Below the pieces are notes generated by a model that was not told where the DNA came from, did no database searches, and saw only the letters and a list, made by a program, of their open reading frames with translations. The position numbers and the translations under genes were made by a program. Positions 21,397-33,551 of a stretch of 64,000 bases of DNA are shown piece by piece (position 1 is the stretch's first letter; every line of letters begins with the position of its first letter). The stretch comes from Eupeodes corollae (lineage: Eukaryota > Arthropoda > Insecta > Diptera > Syrphidae). The DNA lies in the NCBI RefSeq assembly GCF_945859685.1, contig NC_079149.1, positions 24,587,118 to 24,651,117 of the forward strand, read 5' to 3'.

Positions 21397-22126
21397 GAGG
21401 TTCCTTTGAGCCATTTTAAAACTTTATACACTACATACAATAACCCGATGAGAGTTGTTTTAGGGATTTATTATAAATACACCTATAAATTTATAAACAC
21501 GAAAGACTTCATGGAAGTTCTCTAACTTTTTAAAACGACATCCCTGTTCTGTTTATAGTTGTTTGTTTTTCTAAAGCTGGACAATTTATGCTTTGAATTC
21601 TTAAACAATTACATTAACTGACTTTACTGTTTTTTATTATTATTAAAACTTACATTAACATATATTACATTATTTTTTAAAAACCTTCTTTTTGTGAAGG
21701 CTCTTAAATGTCACTCACTTCTCTTCTAAACTTGTATAAATATAACATTAAAATACCTTACATGAGTCTGTTAAGTTATCTCTATAACATTCACAGACCA
21801 CTTTTAGGCCCATTTATTAAATTAAAACTGAAATATTCATTTTAGAGGTTATACATTTACGCCAAGAAAAAAAGTAGAGCGTTCATTAAAACTTAATTAA
21901 AGCTTAATGTTATTAACATGTTTAACGTTGCTAAGATTTAACGTCTTCTGAGGTCAATATACTGAAATATATTCTTGTATTATTTATATTGTGCAAGATT
22001 GGTTTATGCTTTTTGATAAAAATAGTCAAATATTCATTCATCTTGTCGGTTTAATGATTTATTTCTTTCTTTACTAAACAAAAGGTCAGTGCTCCCGTGT
22101 TTATAATGATGTTAACAAATTGACAG
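21397..22126. repeat. Tandem duplication unit B, right part
   Basis: Continues unit B after the 7.1-kb insertion, matching 13190-13905 up to TTGACAG, where the copies part. Confidence 0.85.
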
Positions 22127-22974
22127 TAAAATTGTATTCTAACGATATTGACAATGAAATTTGCAATGCTCTCACAATATTGATCGGTTTTATTTTTAAA
22201 ACATTATGAGTGTTAGATTAGACAACTTATGCAAATTAATAATAAATGAGAATTATGTTTATCAATTTTGTATTTTTTTTATTTGGTATTTGACAGGTAT
22301 AAATTAAAAATTTAAATTATTATTGCCACTTATGATTTAGCACCATTTAAAAAAATATCTATTGATGATAAATGATTTCTTACTAAAATGTATACATCAA
22401 TATTTTGTTTTAAAATAAAAAACATGGATTTAATAAATTCTCGATATTACTTAACAAACTACTTTTTAAAAATTCTACTGTTTACAATACGCAACAGTAG
22501 AGTGTTACTATTTTGTTTTCGACTAACTAGTTTTCCAAGTTTTTCTAATAAGTATCTTTTTGATCTCCATATGGCTATAATATAGAATAATCATCTGTTA
22601 TGGTTGCGAATAAAACTAGTTTGTTACTCAATTGAAGATAGATGCCAATTCTTTGAGGTTCATCATCTAAGATGGTATAAAGAAACATGTTCTTCTTTGG
22701 ATATAATAATGGTCACGTAATCGTACACAACACACATCAAAATCAGAATCAAGATTTTCCTGACAATTTGTGAAAGAAAATATTTTATATTCCTGATTTT
22801 TTATATTGTAAAAAAAACTCGTATAATATCTTCGAGCAACTCCAGATATGATATAACGCGATTAAATCAAGTTCGTTACTGGGTTTTTGTAGCCATAAAT
22901 AAGTGGTACTTTTATTCTAGAATACTTTAACTGTACTGTATATTTACATCATAAGTTTAACTGATAAGGTTTTT
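22127..22974. other. AT-rich intergenic DNA
   Basis: No gene, RNA or repeat recognised. The short ORF at 22388-22585 has no familiar motif. Confidence 0.5.
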
Positions 22975-23312
22975 AGATCAATAAGTTTTTGAGTTTTTGA
23001 CTCAGGTGCACTAACTACACCAATTAAAAGTTGATGAATTAGGACAATATCATAATTAACCCTCCTTTGCCATAGAGGCTGTATTTAAAGAAGCCCTCTT
23101 AAGGCGAAATTGTGTTGAACAAATTACATCCTATTCTTGTGAATTTCATTAAAAGGTGTCTATGACTGGGATTAGTATTCAAGATAGGGGCGGACTAAAG
23201 TGACTAGACCAACGTTTAAGAAATCCTAACATAAAATTTGCTTTACTAACAATTAAATGAATGTGCTTCGTGAAATCGAGATTAGAATTAAAAAGAACTT
23301 CACTTACTTTAT

Positions 23313-23890
23313 ACTTAATGTGGTGACGTAGTCTGTGTGAACTAGGGCATCCCCCAACAAACTTCTCCATTTAGCTCGGTCCCTAGGTAGATGTCTCCAG
23401 TTTCGCGTTCCAAATTGGGTGAAGACTTTCCGGGCCGGAGCATTGGTTTCCATGCGCTCTACGTGACCCAGCCTTCATAGTCATTGGACTTTTACCCTTC
23501 TGGCTAAGTCTACTTCGCTGTAGACTCCCCTTCAATGCATACGGGACCGTAGATCACACGAAGAAGAAGAAGAACTTTTCTCTCGAACCGACACAAGGTG
23601 CTTTCATCCGCTTTTGTCATAGTCCATGCTTCTGCAGGACGGGGATGATAAGGCTCTTATATAGCGACACTTTGGTCCTTCAAGAGGTGGCTTTGCCACT
23701 CAATAGCTTTCTTAACCCTACGAAACAGCGGTTAGCAAGAGTTATTCTACGTTTGATCTCAGCGCTGGTGTTGTTTTCTGCGTTTACAGCGGAGCCTAGG
23801 TAGACGAAGTCCTTGACTACCTCTAAGTTACGTCTGTCGATTGTGACGTTTTGACCAAGACGTCGGTTTTGTATGTCCTTTCTTGACAAC
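23313..23890 (-). mobile_element. RTE-like element, 3' fragment
   Basis: The minus strand codes SRKDIQNRRLGQNVTIDRRN and DFVYLGSAVNAENNTSAEIK, then ITLANRCFVGLRKLLSGKAT, nearly the same peptide as at 47215-47410. Its 3' end near 23313-23350 is a diverged form of the GCCCTAGTTCACACAG tail. The fragment is 5'-truncated just before the conserved GKTKYM region and sits inside a decayed Jockey. Confidence 0.8.
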
Positions 23891-24260
23891 AGGGCCTTTA
23901 TTATGAAATACGAAACGAACGACAGAAAAAACGAAACACAGAAGAACGAAACTCATGGCGTAGAGCGATTATGAGAAACGAAAATAGAATCAAGAAAATG
24001 TTGCCAGCCAAAAATGAAAAATGGAATTTTTTTTAAACGCAACTAACTTCACACCTATTTACAAATGTCAAAATGGTTGTCTAAATATTAGAAATATTTT
24101 ATTTTTATGTTTTCACCATTATATTTATTATTTAACTTACGTTTTTTCTCCCTCATCAAAATGAAAACCAAACCAAAAAAAAAACCAAAACACAATAATG
24201 TTTGACACTTGGCAATAACCCGCCAAAACAAAACTTGAACGAGTGCTTGAAGGCACCCTT
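23891..24260. other. Unidentified insert with ACGAAAC motifs
   Basis: A run of CGAAAC/ACGAAAC motifs (about 23908-23955) lies next to the RTE fragment. The segment is bounded roughly by GGGCCTTT and AGGCACCCTT, a weak inverted pair. Possibly a MITE; not established. Confidence 0.25.
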
Positions 24261-25480
24261 AAATAAAAATACGATAATCGTTGATTTTACAATCAATCAA
24301 ACTAGAAGTACGTTTTTTAGAGAAAGACATTGCCTGACATTTAACTGGGTTGAAATTTAACACATTCATTTTACACCAAATAATAGCTTTGATAAAGAGT
24401 AAAGATCCTAAATGACTATCCTGAGGAACTCCTGATTGAATAAATGAAAGGGTTAGAGAAAGAACTTTTGAATTTAATTTGATAAGATCTATTTTGAAGG
24501 TAAGATTAAATCCATAAACTGAGGAGGAAACCCCATTTTTTTAAGCTTAAATGAGATGGTATCACGAGAAAGTTGGTCAAAAGCTTTAGAATATTAAGTG
24601 TAAATACAGTCGAGCTCTTGACCGAGTTTAAAGTATTTCAGCAATTATGTAAAAATGCAAGTAGATAAGTAATTTTGTTGATTACATTACAATATTCTTG
24701 CATTTAAAATTTAAACTATCATAAACAACTGGTTCAAAAAGTTTTTGAATACAGGACAGTTAAGAGATTGGTCTGTAATTACTAATGTCCGACTTGTTAT
24801 TCTTTTTAAAGACTGGTGTAGTAAATGCCTTCTTCCATATGGTTCCGAATTTCCCTGAGCTTAGAGATGAAAAAATGCAAATGGCCGAAGAAGTGGAGAT
24901 GCCACTATTGACTTAAATTTTGTAAGACAATTATAGGAATTCCATCTAAACCAGAGGATTTATCATCTTTAAGTAATGCCAAATAATGCAAGATTTTATC
25001 TAACGTCATTTGAACATTAATAAAGGTAAGTCTGTTGACAGTCTCCTAAGTAAAGAAACAAATTCTCATCTATGTTTACGGGAGTGTCAATGGAAGATTG
25101 CTGAATGTTGTTAGCAAACCTGTTACAAATTTTCGGAGTAATAACTACGAGTAAGTTATCTTTATTATAAGTAAAATTTACAGATTTATGTCTTAAATTT
25201 AACAAATTTCCAATAGCTTTTGGTGTCAAGCTGAAGAGAACTTTCCATATCTATAAGATATTCAGAGCATAAATAACTGGAAAGATATTTAAACTACTCA
25301 AAGAGGGTAACATATACTTCTTGATTTTCAGCAGACATACTTTTTATAAGAGTTTTCCAATCCTTCTTTGCCTTGTTTTGAAGCATTTTAAGGTCTTTCA
25401 TATACCATGGATGACGAAAACCGGAATATTTGGATCCTTTATGCAGGATTCCCATACATTGTAAAAGTATGTATATGAAA

Positions 25481-26110
25481 CTGAAACGTCAACGCTATTT
25501 AAAATTGGTATATTCTCAATAACTAAAAGTAGATAGATGACAAGAACAAAAACACTCTATATGAAGATATAAATCCTTCGTACGTATCACCATCCAAAAC
25601 CCATTTGTTTACATTGTTTTATTTGTAATGTGGACGAATTCAATTAACATATTTTCACGCATACATAGAATTAACTACTGAGTTTTTAAGGGAAATTTCT
25701 TAAATTAGAGGAGAAATGACAGGCATACTTAAATGAGTTTATAGGCCTGATTTCCGGTTTAACTTGTATAGGCAAACCAAGATGGCTACCGAGGAGCTTT
25801 TCAAAAGTCAATAGAATATGAACAGTCATGCGAATTACTACTTTTAAGTAAATTATCGTCGAAGTTAAGAAAAACTTCAAGTTGAGCTGTCAAATATTCA
25901 ACTTGTATACAATTCTTCAGGGATTTTGGTGGATAAAACTATCCAATTACTCTGGTAAACGTCACTTTGTTTTTGTTGCTTATTTTTGGCAACTTTAAAT
26001 ATCAACTTTTTAAAATTTTGTTCGAGTTTAGAAAATAATGAAATAGTTTTTGTGAGCGAAAAAAACAATGTTTGATGTTTCATATTTAACGTTTAACAAA
26101 CAGCTGATTC
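25481..26110. other. AT-rich intergenic DNA
   Basis: No recognisable feature. Confidence 0.45.
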
Positions 26111-26119
26111 AATTACACT

Positions 26120-26486
26120 GGGAGCATTCTCTAAGCTGGTGGTTAAGTAGTCAAGGTCATCTGATTGGCTACGTGCAACTACAAAATGAGTTAAAATTTC
26201 CCCTCCAACGTAGTGTAAAATTTTCAGCTACAATATAAGTGCACTCTGAATTTGACGTTTCACAATCAACAACTCGGTAGAGACTCAAAAATTTAAAATG
26301 AAATAAATCGTTCAATTTAATTTAACAATTAAATTAAATATTCAAAATTCTCAAACCACAAATGTTTCTATTTTATTTATTTGCATTTGTCAATAATTTC
26401 ACAGTTTTGGATTGGCTAGCTTTGTAGTTCAATTTTTGATTGACAAAGTTGGTTGTATTTTGACTACAAAGATTTAGGAATGCGCT
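26120..26486. mobile_element. MITE related to the one at 34157-34515
   Basis: The left end GGGAGCATTCTCTAAGCTGG and the right end GGAATGCGCT are imperfect inverted repeats that match the better-kept copy at 34157-34515. The flanks AATTACACT (26111-26119) and AATTGCACT (26487-26495) look like a 9-bp duplication with one mismatch. Internal TAGTCAA and CTACAAA blocks are shared. Non-coding. Confidence 0.55.
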
Positions 26487-26495
26487 AATTGCACT

Positions 26496-28395
26496 TAACA
26501 AAAAGAATTTAAAAGATGTTCACTCAAACTTTTTTGTAGAAAAACACAATTTGTTAACTTACCATGTTGCATAAATACCATTATTAATATTTTGTGAATA
26601 CAAAGTGATATTTTTATACACATATGAGCATACTGCATAAGTTCTATATATGGAATCCATTTTGTTTTTTTTAATTTAGCCAGAGTAAAAAAAACAAACA
26701 ACTCGTCTTATCAACGAACTGTCAGATTGTATTTAAATATTAATTCACTTTCAATCGCCGTCAAACCACTAAAATCAAAATGGACACTACAAACCCCATC
26801 AGTTAGTGAGAGTTTTTATTTTTTACTCGCTTTACGTCAAATTATTTATTTGGAATTCATAAATGCAATAACATTATGCAGGCAGGTATCATATGAGCTT
26901 ATTTCTATAAACAAAAAATGAAATCGAACAGAGACAGACCCGTTTGTAAAAAAAGTCCATTTAAATCTGTTCAGTTATTCACATTAACCACAAGATAAAA
27001 ACAATCTTTTTAATAAAAACAAAATAAAAAACCAAATGCGCGTATGGCATTAAAGTCCAATGAATAAGTTAAGTCTCATGTGGAGTCCAAGTCTCCAGCC
27101 TATAATAATGTTTGCTTTGGCTTATAGCGTCAGCAAAAGGTGTGAACGGCATGCCATGTTTATGTTTAACCAACCATTCGTGCCAACTTGATGCGGTGAA
27201 ATCCATACATCGTCGTCGGTCGGTCGGTGGTTAGTTTGGTTAGGTTGGTTGGACTTGGAACTTGGAATAAGACTTTCGATTATTGTATGTTTGTTAGAAT
27301 AAAGGTGCAATTGCAATGGTCGGCAAATTATGATTATTCATTCAATGCGTGCAAAAAAATAAAAATAACTTCTATGGAATCTATGGATGTACAATTGTAC
27401 TGTATATGTTGTGGTTCTGGTCATTGGATGTCTAGTGGACTAGATGTTTATCTGCATAAAGATCTTTACTAACTTTGATGTTTATAGGAGACCTCCTTAA
27501 AAAGGTGTACTCTCGCATGTTTGAATATTGTACATATATAATTCCTAAGCTATTGAGGGCAAAATCGAATGAATATGGGTAAAGTCAAAGTTAGAAAACA
27601 AAATTACAGTGTTTTATTTTTATGATTGATGACATTTAAATGAGACTGAGATGACATTATACAGAAGAAATGTTTAAGTTGTTAAATAGGTTAGGACAAT
27701 AGAAAGTTTATAACACATCAGCGATTTGGTTGTATTTATCTTTTAAATAGGTTAGCTAACCGAGAAAGAGGTGTGACATATCGAAAGCCATGACACAATT
27801 TAGTTCTGTTTGTAAAAATAGGGCAAAGAACGGTTATCCCTTGTAAAAGTACTAATGGAGCTTTTTTTAAATAGTTTCTTAAATTCTTGAGGCTTAATGT
27901 TTAACGTATTTATAAAATCTGTATTACTTCCTTCACATGGATTGGTTAGTTTTTATGTAAAAAAGGGTTTCCCAATTTCAATTTAAATAGCAAATTATTT
28001 AACAGCTGTCATTTTTGAGGCATTAATTTTTTGATTTTTGCCAAATAAAAACTAATTAATTACTAAAAATGGAACAACGTATTGGACTTATTTAAAAATT
28101 TACTACAAAAACAATGAACATTTCCCAGTCACTATTCCCAAAATTAAAGTTCTTTTGGTCCAGACGTCATGAAGGTCAAAACCGGTAATAGTGAAACTGA
28201 TGAAGAAATTCGAGCTGTTTGACAAGGCAGCGATGTTAAACATCGTATTCATCACTTAAGAACATCTGATTATATTGCTGCTGTAGCCTGTTGTAGTTTA
28301 TATGAAAACGAAGGTTTTTCATAGATCTTTGAAATTAAGCATTCTACAAACGTAACGTAATAGTCAAGTGATTTTTTAATTTCCAATTATGATAT
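26496..28395. other. Intergenic DNA
   Basis: No gene recognised. A short GGTCGGTCGGTCGGTGG run lies near 27212-27235, followed by GGTTAGGTTGGTTGG. The ORFs here are short and carry no known motif. Confidence 0.45.
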
Positions 28396-28404
28396 TTAGA
28401 AACC
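28396..28404. repeat. Target-site duplication, left, of foldback-like element
   Basis: TTAGAAACC, exactly repeated at 28957-28965. Confidence 0.8.
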
Positions 28405-28956
28405 GGGTTGGGTACGATTTGCCGATTTTTAAAATGTCGATTTAAAAAAGTCGACCATTATAATGTCGATTGTCGAAAAGTCGATTGATAAAAATACCGA
28501 CCGAACAAAATGCCGACTCTTATAATGTCGATTTTGAAAATATCGACTTGTAAAAGGTCGACAGTGACAAAGTGAATGATGTTCACATGCATGCGGCGCC
28601 GCACGCATGTGAACATCATTCACTTTGTCACTGTCGATCAACAAGTCACTCTCGGTTAACTGTTAATGTTTACATTCGCCGCATGCATGTGAAATTTTTT
28701 ATGAACCGATGTGTATAGTATATCATTGAATTAAAAATAAAATTGAGTTTCCACATTAAAGAGAGAGTTTCTTCTTTTTTTCTTTACAACAGTCGACATT
28801 TTAACCGACAACTTTTTAGTCGACATTTTTTATAGTCGACATTTAAACGGGCAATTTTTTTTTTTGTCGATCAAACTTCAGTCGACATTTTAAGAGTCTG
28901 TAAAGTTTTCAGTTGGCCAGTCGACATTTTTTTTGTCGACCATTCGTACGCCACCC
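28405..28956. mobile_element. Foldback-like element with GTCGAC repeats
   Basis: This 552-bp element is flanked by an exact 9-bp duplication (TTAGAAACC). Its ends GGGTTGGGTACGA and (inverted) GGGTGGCGTACGA match at 11 of 13 positions. Both subterminal regions are packed with GTCGA/TCGAC motifs: in the left arm mostly as TGTCGATT or GTCGAC, in the right arm mostly as GTCGACATTTT. The centre is an 80-bp near-perfect palindrome. No transposase is encoded. The 9-bp duplication with repeat-rich inverted arms resembles Mutator-like or Foldback-type non-autonomous elements; I cannot decide between them. Confidence 0.8.
28558..28637. repeat. 80-bp palindrome
   Basis: Two 40-nt arms around GGCGCC (28595-28600), with a single mismatched pair (ATGCATGC on the left, GCACGCAT on the right). 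It contains GTTCACATGCATGCGG and its inverse, and could extrude as a cruciform or fold as an RNA hairpin. A third, shorter relative of the arm (CGCCGCATGCATGTGAA) lies near 28677-28693. The ORF across this region is an artefact of the palindrome. Confidence 0.9.
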
Positions 28957-28965
28957 TTAGAAACC

Positions 28966-29554
28966 TATACTATTCTTCGTAATGCTATTTCCAGGGTTTT
29001 GACGATCTTTGACAATGTTGTATATGGAACTGGAGGTCGAAAACTCTGATTATTATTGTCCCTTCTATCATAAACCTAGACAGTAAAAATTATTATTATT
29101 AAATAAATAGTAAATAGAAGTTACTTTATTCATTTTCATTCAAAAACAGATTTCTATCTTATGTCAAACGCTTGGTACATTACTATTAATTTAAAATGTA
29201 TTTCATTCAGTAGCCTTACAATCATAGAATATAATTGAATTCAAGTCTTTAAGTGTTTAAAGTTCAGGGTTTTTGTCAATTTTCTTATTTATCGCGTTTT
29301 TAGTTTTAGAATTGCTGATCTGTTAAATATGGCGTCATTCATTTCGTGGCCGAGTTTGTAGAGTTGGCATTTGACACCTGTCAAACGCAGCTGTCATTTG
29401 AAGTGTAGTTTTATTAGTTGAACGTTTGCCATTAGTGGATTAGTCAGCAATCGAACAAAGAGTTAAAATAATTAAAACTTACTTTAAAAGTGGTGAGTGA
29501 TGATTATGGTTGTCATAATTGGTTCTCAAGAAATTTGAAGAGAGTGGAAACATT
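28966..29554. other. AT-rich intergenic DNA
   Basis: Nothing recognised. Confidence 0.45.
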
Positions 29555-30075
29555 ACATACTTACTTACTTACTTAAGGTGGCGCTAAATTCCGGGGCGGG
29601 CCTGGGCCTCAACCAACATGGGTTTAAAGTCAGGTCGGTCCCTAGCTAGCTGTCTCAAGTTTCGCACGCCAAGTTGGTTGAGGTCTTCACCCGCCTGAGT
29701 GCGCTACCTGAGTCGCGGTGTTCCTATACTGCTCCGTCCCTCTTTATTGGATTAGTAGTGTTGCTGTACAGCCCGTACAGTTCGTCGTTATATCTTCTCC
29801 TCCATTCTCCATCTATGCGTACGGACCAAAAATCACCCGAAGAATTTTTTTTGATGACAGCATATACTTGGTCTTGCCCTCATTGACCACTAAACCCATC
29901 TTCTTCGCTCTGTCCCAATGGTCAAAAACACTCCACTGATATCATGGTTTGATCTTCCAATTATGTCAATATCATTTGCGTATCCGAGTAATTGGATGTA
30001 CCTTTGGAAGATTGTGCTTCTAGTGGTGACGGTTGAGGTTTGCACATCTCTTTCCAGAAGGATGTTGTAATGCAC
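29555..30075 (-). mobile_element. RTE-like element, 3' fragment
   Basis: The 3' end (plus-strand left) shows the (CTTA)n run at 29555-29575 followed by AAGGTGGCGC, the same tail as at 61804. On the minus strand LLGYANDIDIIGRSNHDISG is visible (about 29940-30010), where the active-site YADD reads YAND. It is truncated at about 30070. An internal deletion joins the tail region to the RT near 29845. Confidence 0.8.
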
Positions 30076-33000
30076 GCTGTGTCAAAAATGTACCTGAAAA
30101 ATGTATTGATTACCGCCATTCGTAATAACTGATCGATTTTTAGGCCGGTGATTGAGAATTATTCGGTCAAAATTGTGCATAAGGACAAACTAATAGACTA
30201 ATTTTTTAAGCTTGAAATTTCCTGGTTGCGTAAGTTTTGGCAACGTCAGTTGCAGCCACTAATATCCAGACAGAGAACCCTAAACACATTAAAAGTTAAC
30301 ATTAACAACTCGAAACTGATTAAAAATCATCTCAAGGCTATCGCATAATGTTAATCTTCTCAAGGCACCTATTCCTACGACCCTGTATTTGAGATCTGAA
30401 ATACTAATTTTTTAAGACAAAAAAAACTCTGTTAAACTACACTTGGAAATCTTAAGCTTCCAAGACCAAATTTATTATTATTAGTCTTTCTTTAAAATTT
30501 ACAGCACCCTTATTGTTTGCCTTTCTTTTTGAAAAGTGTTCAACCAAATTCTCAGAACACCAAAACTTACATAGTAAAGTATCTAAATTGAGCACATTAT
30601 ACTCAATATAGCAAAGTTCACATAATAAATCTCTTTTAAGATTCCGATTAGGAAGATTTTCTCCAGTGATCTTAAGCATTCAACTTTTTTCTATAGATGT
30701 ATATTGCAACCTCCAGCTACTTGTTTATATCTACTGATGATGCAAACTGAATAAATAATGACTTTAAAGCTATAGTTAGGTATCCATCGTCTTTTTTTCT
30801 TTCTCAAAACATCCCACTTAAGTAGGTCGGATAGAGCCTGGGATGATTGTCCCCGGAGGTATTTTTTTGCATTGATTTACCAAGTTAAATAAGAAACCAT
30901 CGTGGATGGGAATAAAAATATAAGACTAGAAGAATAGGAAGACTAAAAAAAAACGGAACACCTAGAAGATACACAATTGAATTGCAACATATACCCATTG
31001 TATAGCTCAGCTCCAGGTTTGAGCGTTAAACGAAGCTTCATCATCATATCCGTATGTACCTTCTCTGTACATTGAGATTGAGACTGATCTATCAAACCGT
31101 ATAAATATTGCAGGTACATATAAAATCTGGCAGAGAAGTTGATGGCCATCTCTATATGCAACAGTTAGGTAAAAGAAAACGATCTTCATCATCGTCTTCT
31201 CTGCATCAAGCATCCCAGATTCTGGCATCCATCTTTGAGCAACAGTGTAGTATTCAAAACAAAACGTTGTCGTTATGGTGATATCGTTATATCCACCAAC
31301 AGTGGTAGCTCCATTTTATCGCAGGGTCTTCTTCTTCTCATTCCACAAAGTAATTACGCCTACGCCATCATGCAATAGTTAGGCTTTTGCAATAAGTTTG
31401 CATTCCGACTACGAGGTGGCTGATCTGTGAGAGATGCCATCGGCATTAGCATCAGCATCGGCTACATATCACGTTCGCGTGTAATTAATTAACTAAGGCG
31501 ACATAATGAATCTCTGGATTTTATATGAAACTCTTTTGGTGCAAGGGTTCGAGAGGTGCCATGGTGGCAGAGAAGATTCACCCAGCACCATAAGTTGTAA
31601 TCATTTGTCGTTGATGTCGTAGACCCAATGGCCATTGTGACAAAATCCCATTGTTTCACCTAAGCTGAGACTCGAGATAATGATAGATTGTGTTGTGTTC
31701 GGTGTTCGGTGTTCAGTGTTCATGCTCTGGATTTAAATTTGCATACGTATGAAGAAACAATGGAACACATATCAAGTTTTGCATGATCTGTGCAATTTAT
31801 TTAAACGGAATTCATGTTTCTTGCGAGCTCATGAATTCTGGTATTTTTTAAAGATTTTTTTTCTTTAAGGTTGTTTGAACTCTGAAGTCTTAGTTAAATA
31901 ACAAAATTGAAAATAACTTTATGTCATCAACCACGACGAAAATTCCAATGGCGTGGCGGTAGTGTGTTTCTAAAAAAAACTCCGTTTTCGAACCAGGGCC
32001 ATAGCTAGAATCAGAGGGGATTTCATATAAAGTGAGTAACCCCGCATTTTTGAGCAAGGTTTTAGGGCAAATATACTTAAAGATATTAAAGATATTGATT
32101 TAGTACACTATATGACGTACATCAAGTTTTTATTGTTAAATTAAAATTCATAAAAAACATTTTAAGTCAACATTTATTTAGTAAGTTTTAATTGAAGTTT
32201 TTCTACATTATTATAAACAATGTTAAAAACTTTCTGAATTTCTGTGATTCTGTGTTCAGTTAAAGTTCAAAGTTAATACTAAAATTTAAAAAAAATTGCA
32301 CAAATTCAATGCAAAAGAAAATAATACATTCCTTTACTTTTTCGTTGATTAATGATTTTTTAAAAGGATTTTTCCTCATCTTCAGAATTTGGTACTTTAT
32401 GCAGTAAAAAAAGTAATCAAACAGACCTAATCCAGTTTGAGTGTCTGAAATTTGGTCAGCTGTCATTTGTGAAGTTGTCACTTATGAAGGTGTCATCTGT
32501 TGACATTTTATAACTAAAAACTAATGGCACCCGGTAAGTTGCTTCTTACTCCACCTGGAAGCCAGTGCGTGTACTGACAATTTAACATGGATTTTTGTTT
32601 GTTTTGTAGTGCGAAACACTCCTCTCTTTCTTTTTCTAGGTGCTTGTCGTTGTTTTCTTGTGATTTGTTTTCATTTTTTGAACAAATCACACTTTTTAAT
32701 TTTGTAATTGGACGTCAAATTGAAAAACAAAGTATTTCCCATGAAGGTTCACTTACTGACTGCCAGTTGCCGTGACTATATGTGTCAATTCGTTTGAACA
32801 GTGCATTGATATTTTTAACCCGTCAATGGTGACCTACTGGTCTGTGAGACCGGCTGTGCGAACAAATTTCTTTTCCGTTGTTGTTTTTTGTTGAATTTGT
32901 GTAGTGTAATAAAAGAGCTTCTGTTGATTTGATATCATTGTCTTATTGTCAAGAAGCATATATTTAAAAAAGCACGAAATATTAGTAACACATTTCGAAA

Positions 33001-33550
33001 AATCTTCAGTTGAAAAACCTAATCCGTGAGACCAAAATCAAATTGGCGTAACCAATGGCGGGTTAAATTTCACTACAAGATGGTGCTATGTGTCATACAA
33101 GAAAAAAATATGAACTATAAAAAAAAGTTTCCTGATTGTTTTTCTCGTAGATGTCATCTCAGTTGCTTAACGAGATCTTGTCATTTTACACCTTTATTTG
33201 TTTTTTTAACCTTTTGGCACTCACCATTTCCGTTATTAATGGAATTATTTCCTCTTCTAAGCGGTCTTAGGAAAGGAATTAAACAACGTGCATTTCAATT
33301 TATATTTTTTATTTAATATCAATAAGATAAAATAAACGAATTCCGTGAAGCGACGTTGTTTTTTTTAGATTCTCAAAATCAACTGAACTCAAAATAGAGA
33401 AGAATATATTTATTTTTAGTTATTTAGACACCTGCCATCTTCTTTCATATTAAGGTGTAAACACAAGAAATCTTTGTGATGAGGCCACATTTCAATATAT
33501 TTTGACAATCATTTGGGTCCTACCATACTTTTTACAATGAAATAAACATA
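30076..33550. other. Intergenic DNA, no gene recognised
   Basis: The stretch 31270-31740 is less AT-rich than its surroundings and looks single-copy; it could be regulatory or a divergent exon, but no reading frame supports that. A TCGGTGTTCGGTGTTC run lies near 31700. A block with GTTGTCACTTATGAAGGTGTC (32473-32495) resembles mariner-terminal blocks elsewhere. Confidence 0.4.
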
Positions 33551-33551
33551 A

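Larger units (their letters stand above)
22975..25480 (-). pseudogene. Jockey-like retrotransposon, decayed and interrupted
   Basis: Read on the minus strand, from 25430 down, broken frames give HPWYMKDLKMLQNKAKKDW (about 25370-25425), WKKAFTTPVFKKNNKSDISN followed by YRPISQLSCIQKLFEPVV (about 24715-24850), SVYGFNLTFK (about 24490-24530) and SNLDFTKHIHLIVSKANFML (about 23225-23290). These are the linker, the RT N-terminal half and the region after the active site of a Jockey-type element, in the right order. The active-site section is displaced by an RTE-like fragment (23313-23890) and a further unidentified piece (23891-24260). Many stops: dead. Confidence 0.65.

Noticed and set aside
28429..28644. 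71-codon minus-strand ORF with many histidines
   Set aside because: It lies entirely within the GTCGAC-rich foldback-like element and its palindrome; the frame is a by-product of the repeat.
31270..31740. Less AT-rich block that might be an exon or enhancer
   Set aside because: No open frame, splice pair or recognisable motif supports a gene; left as unassigned.
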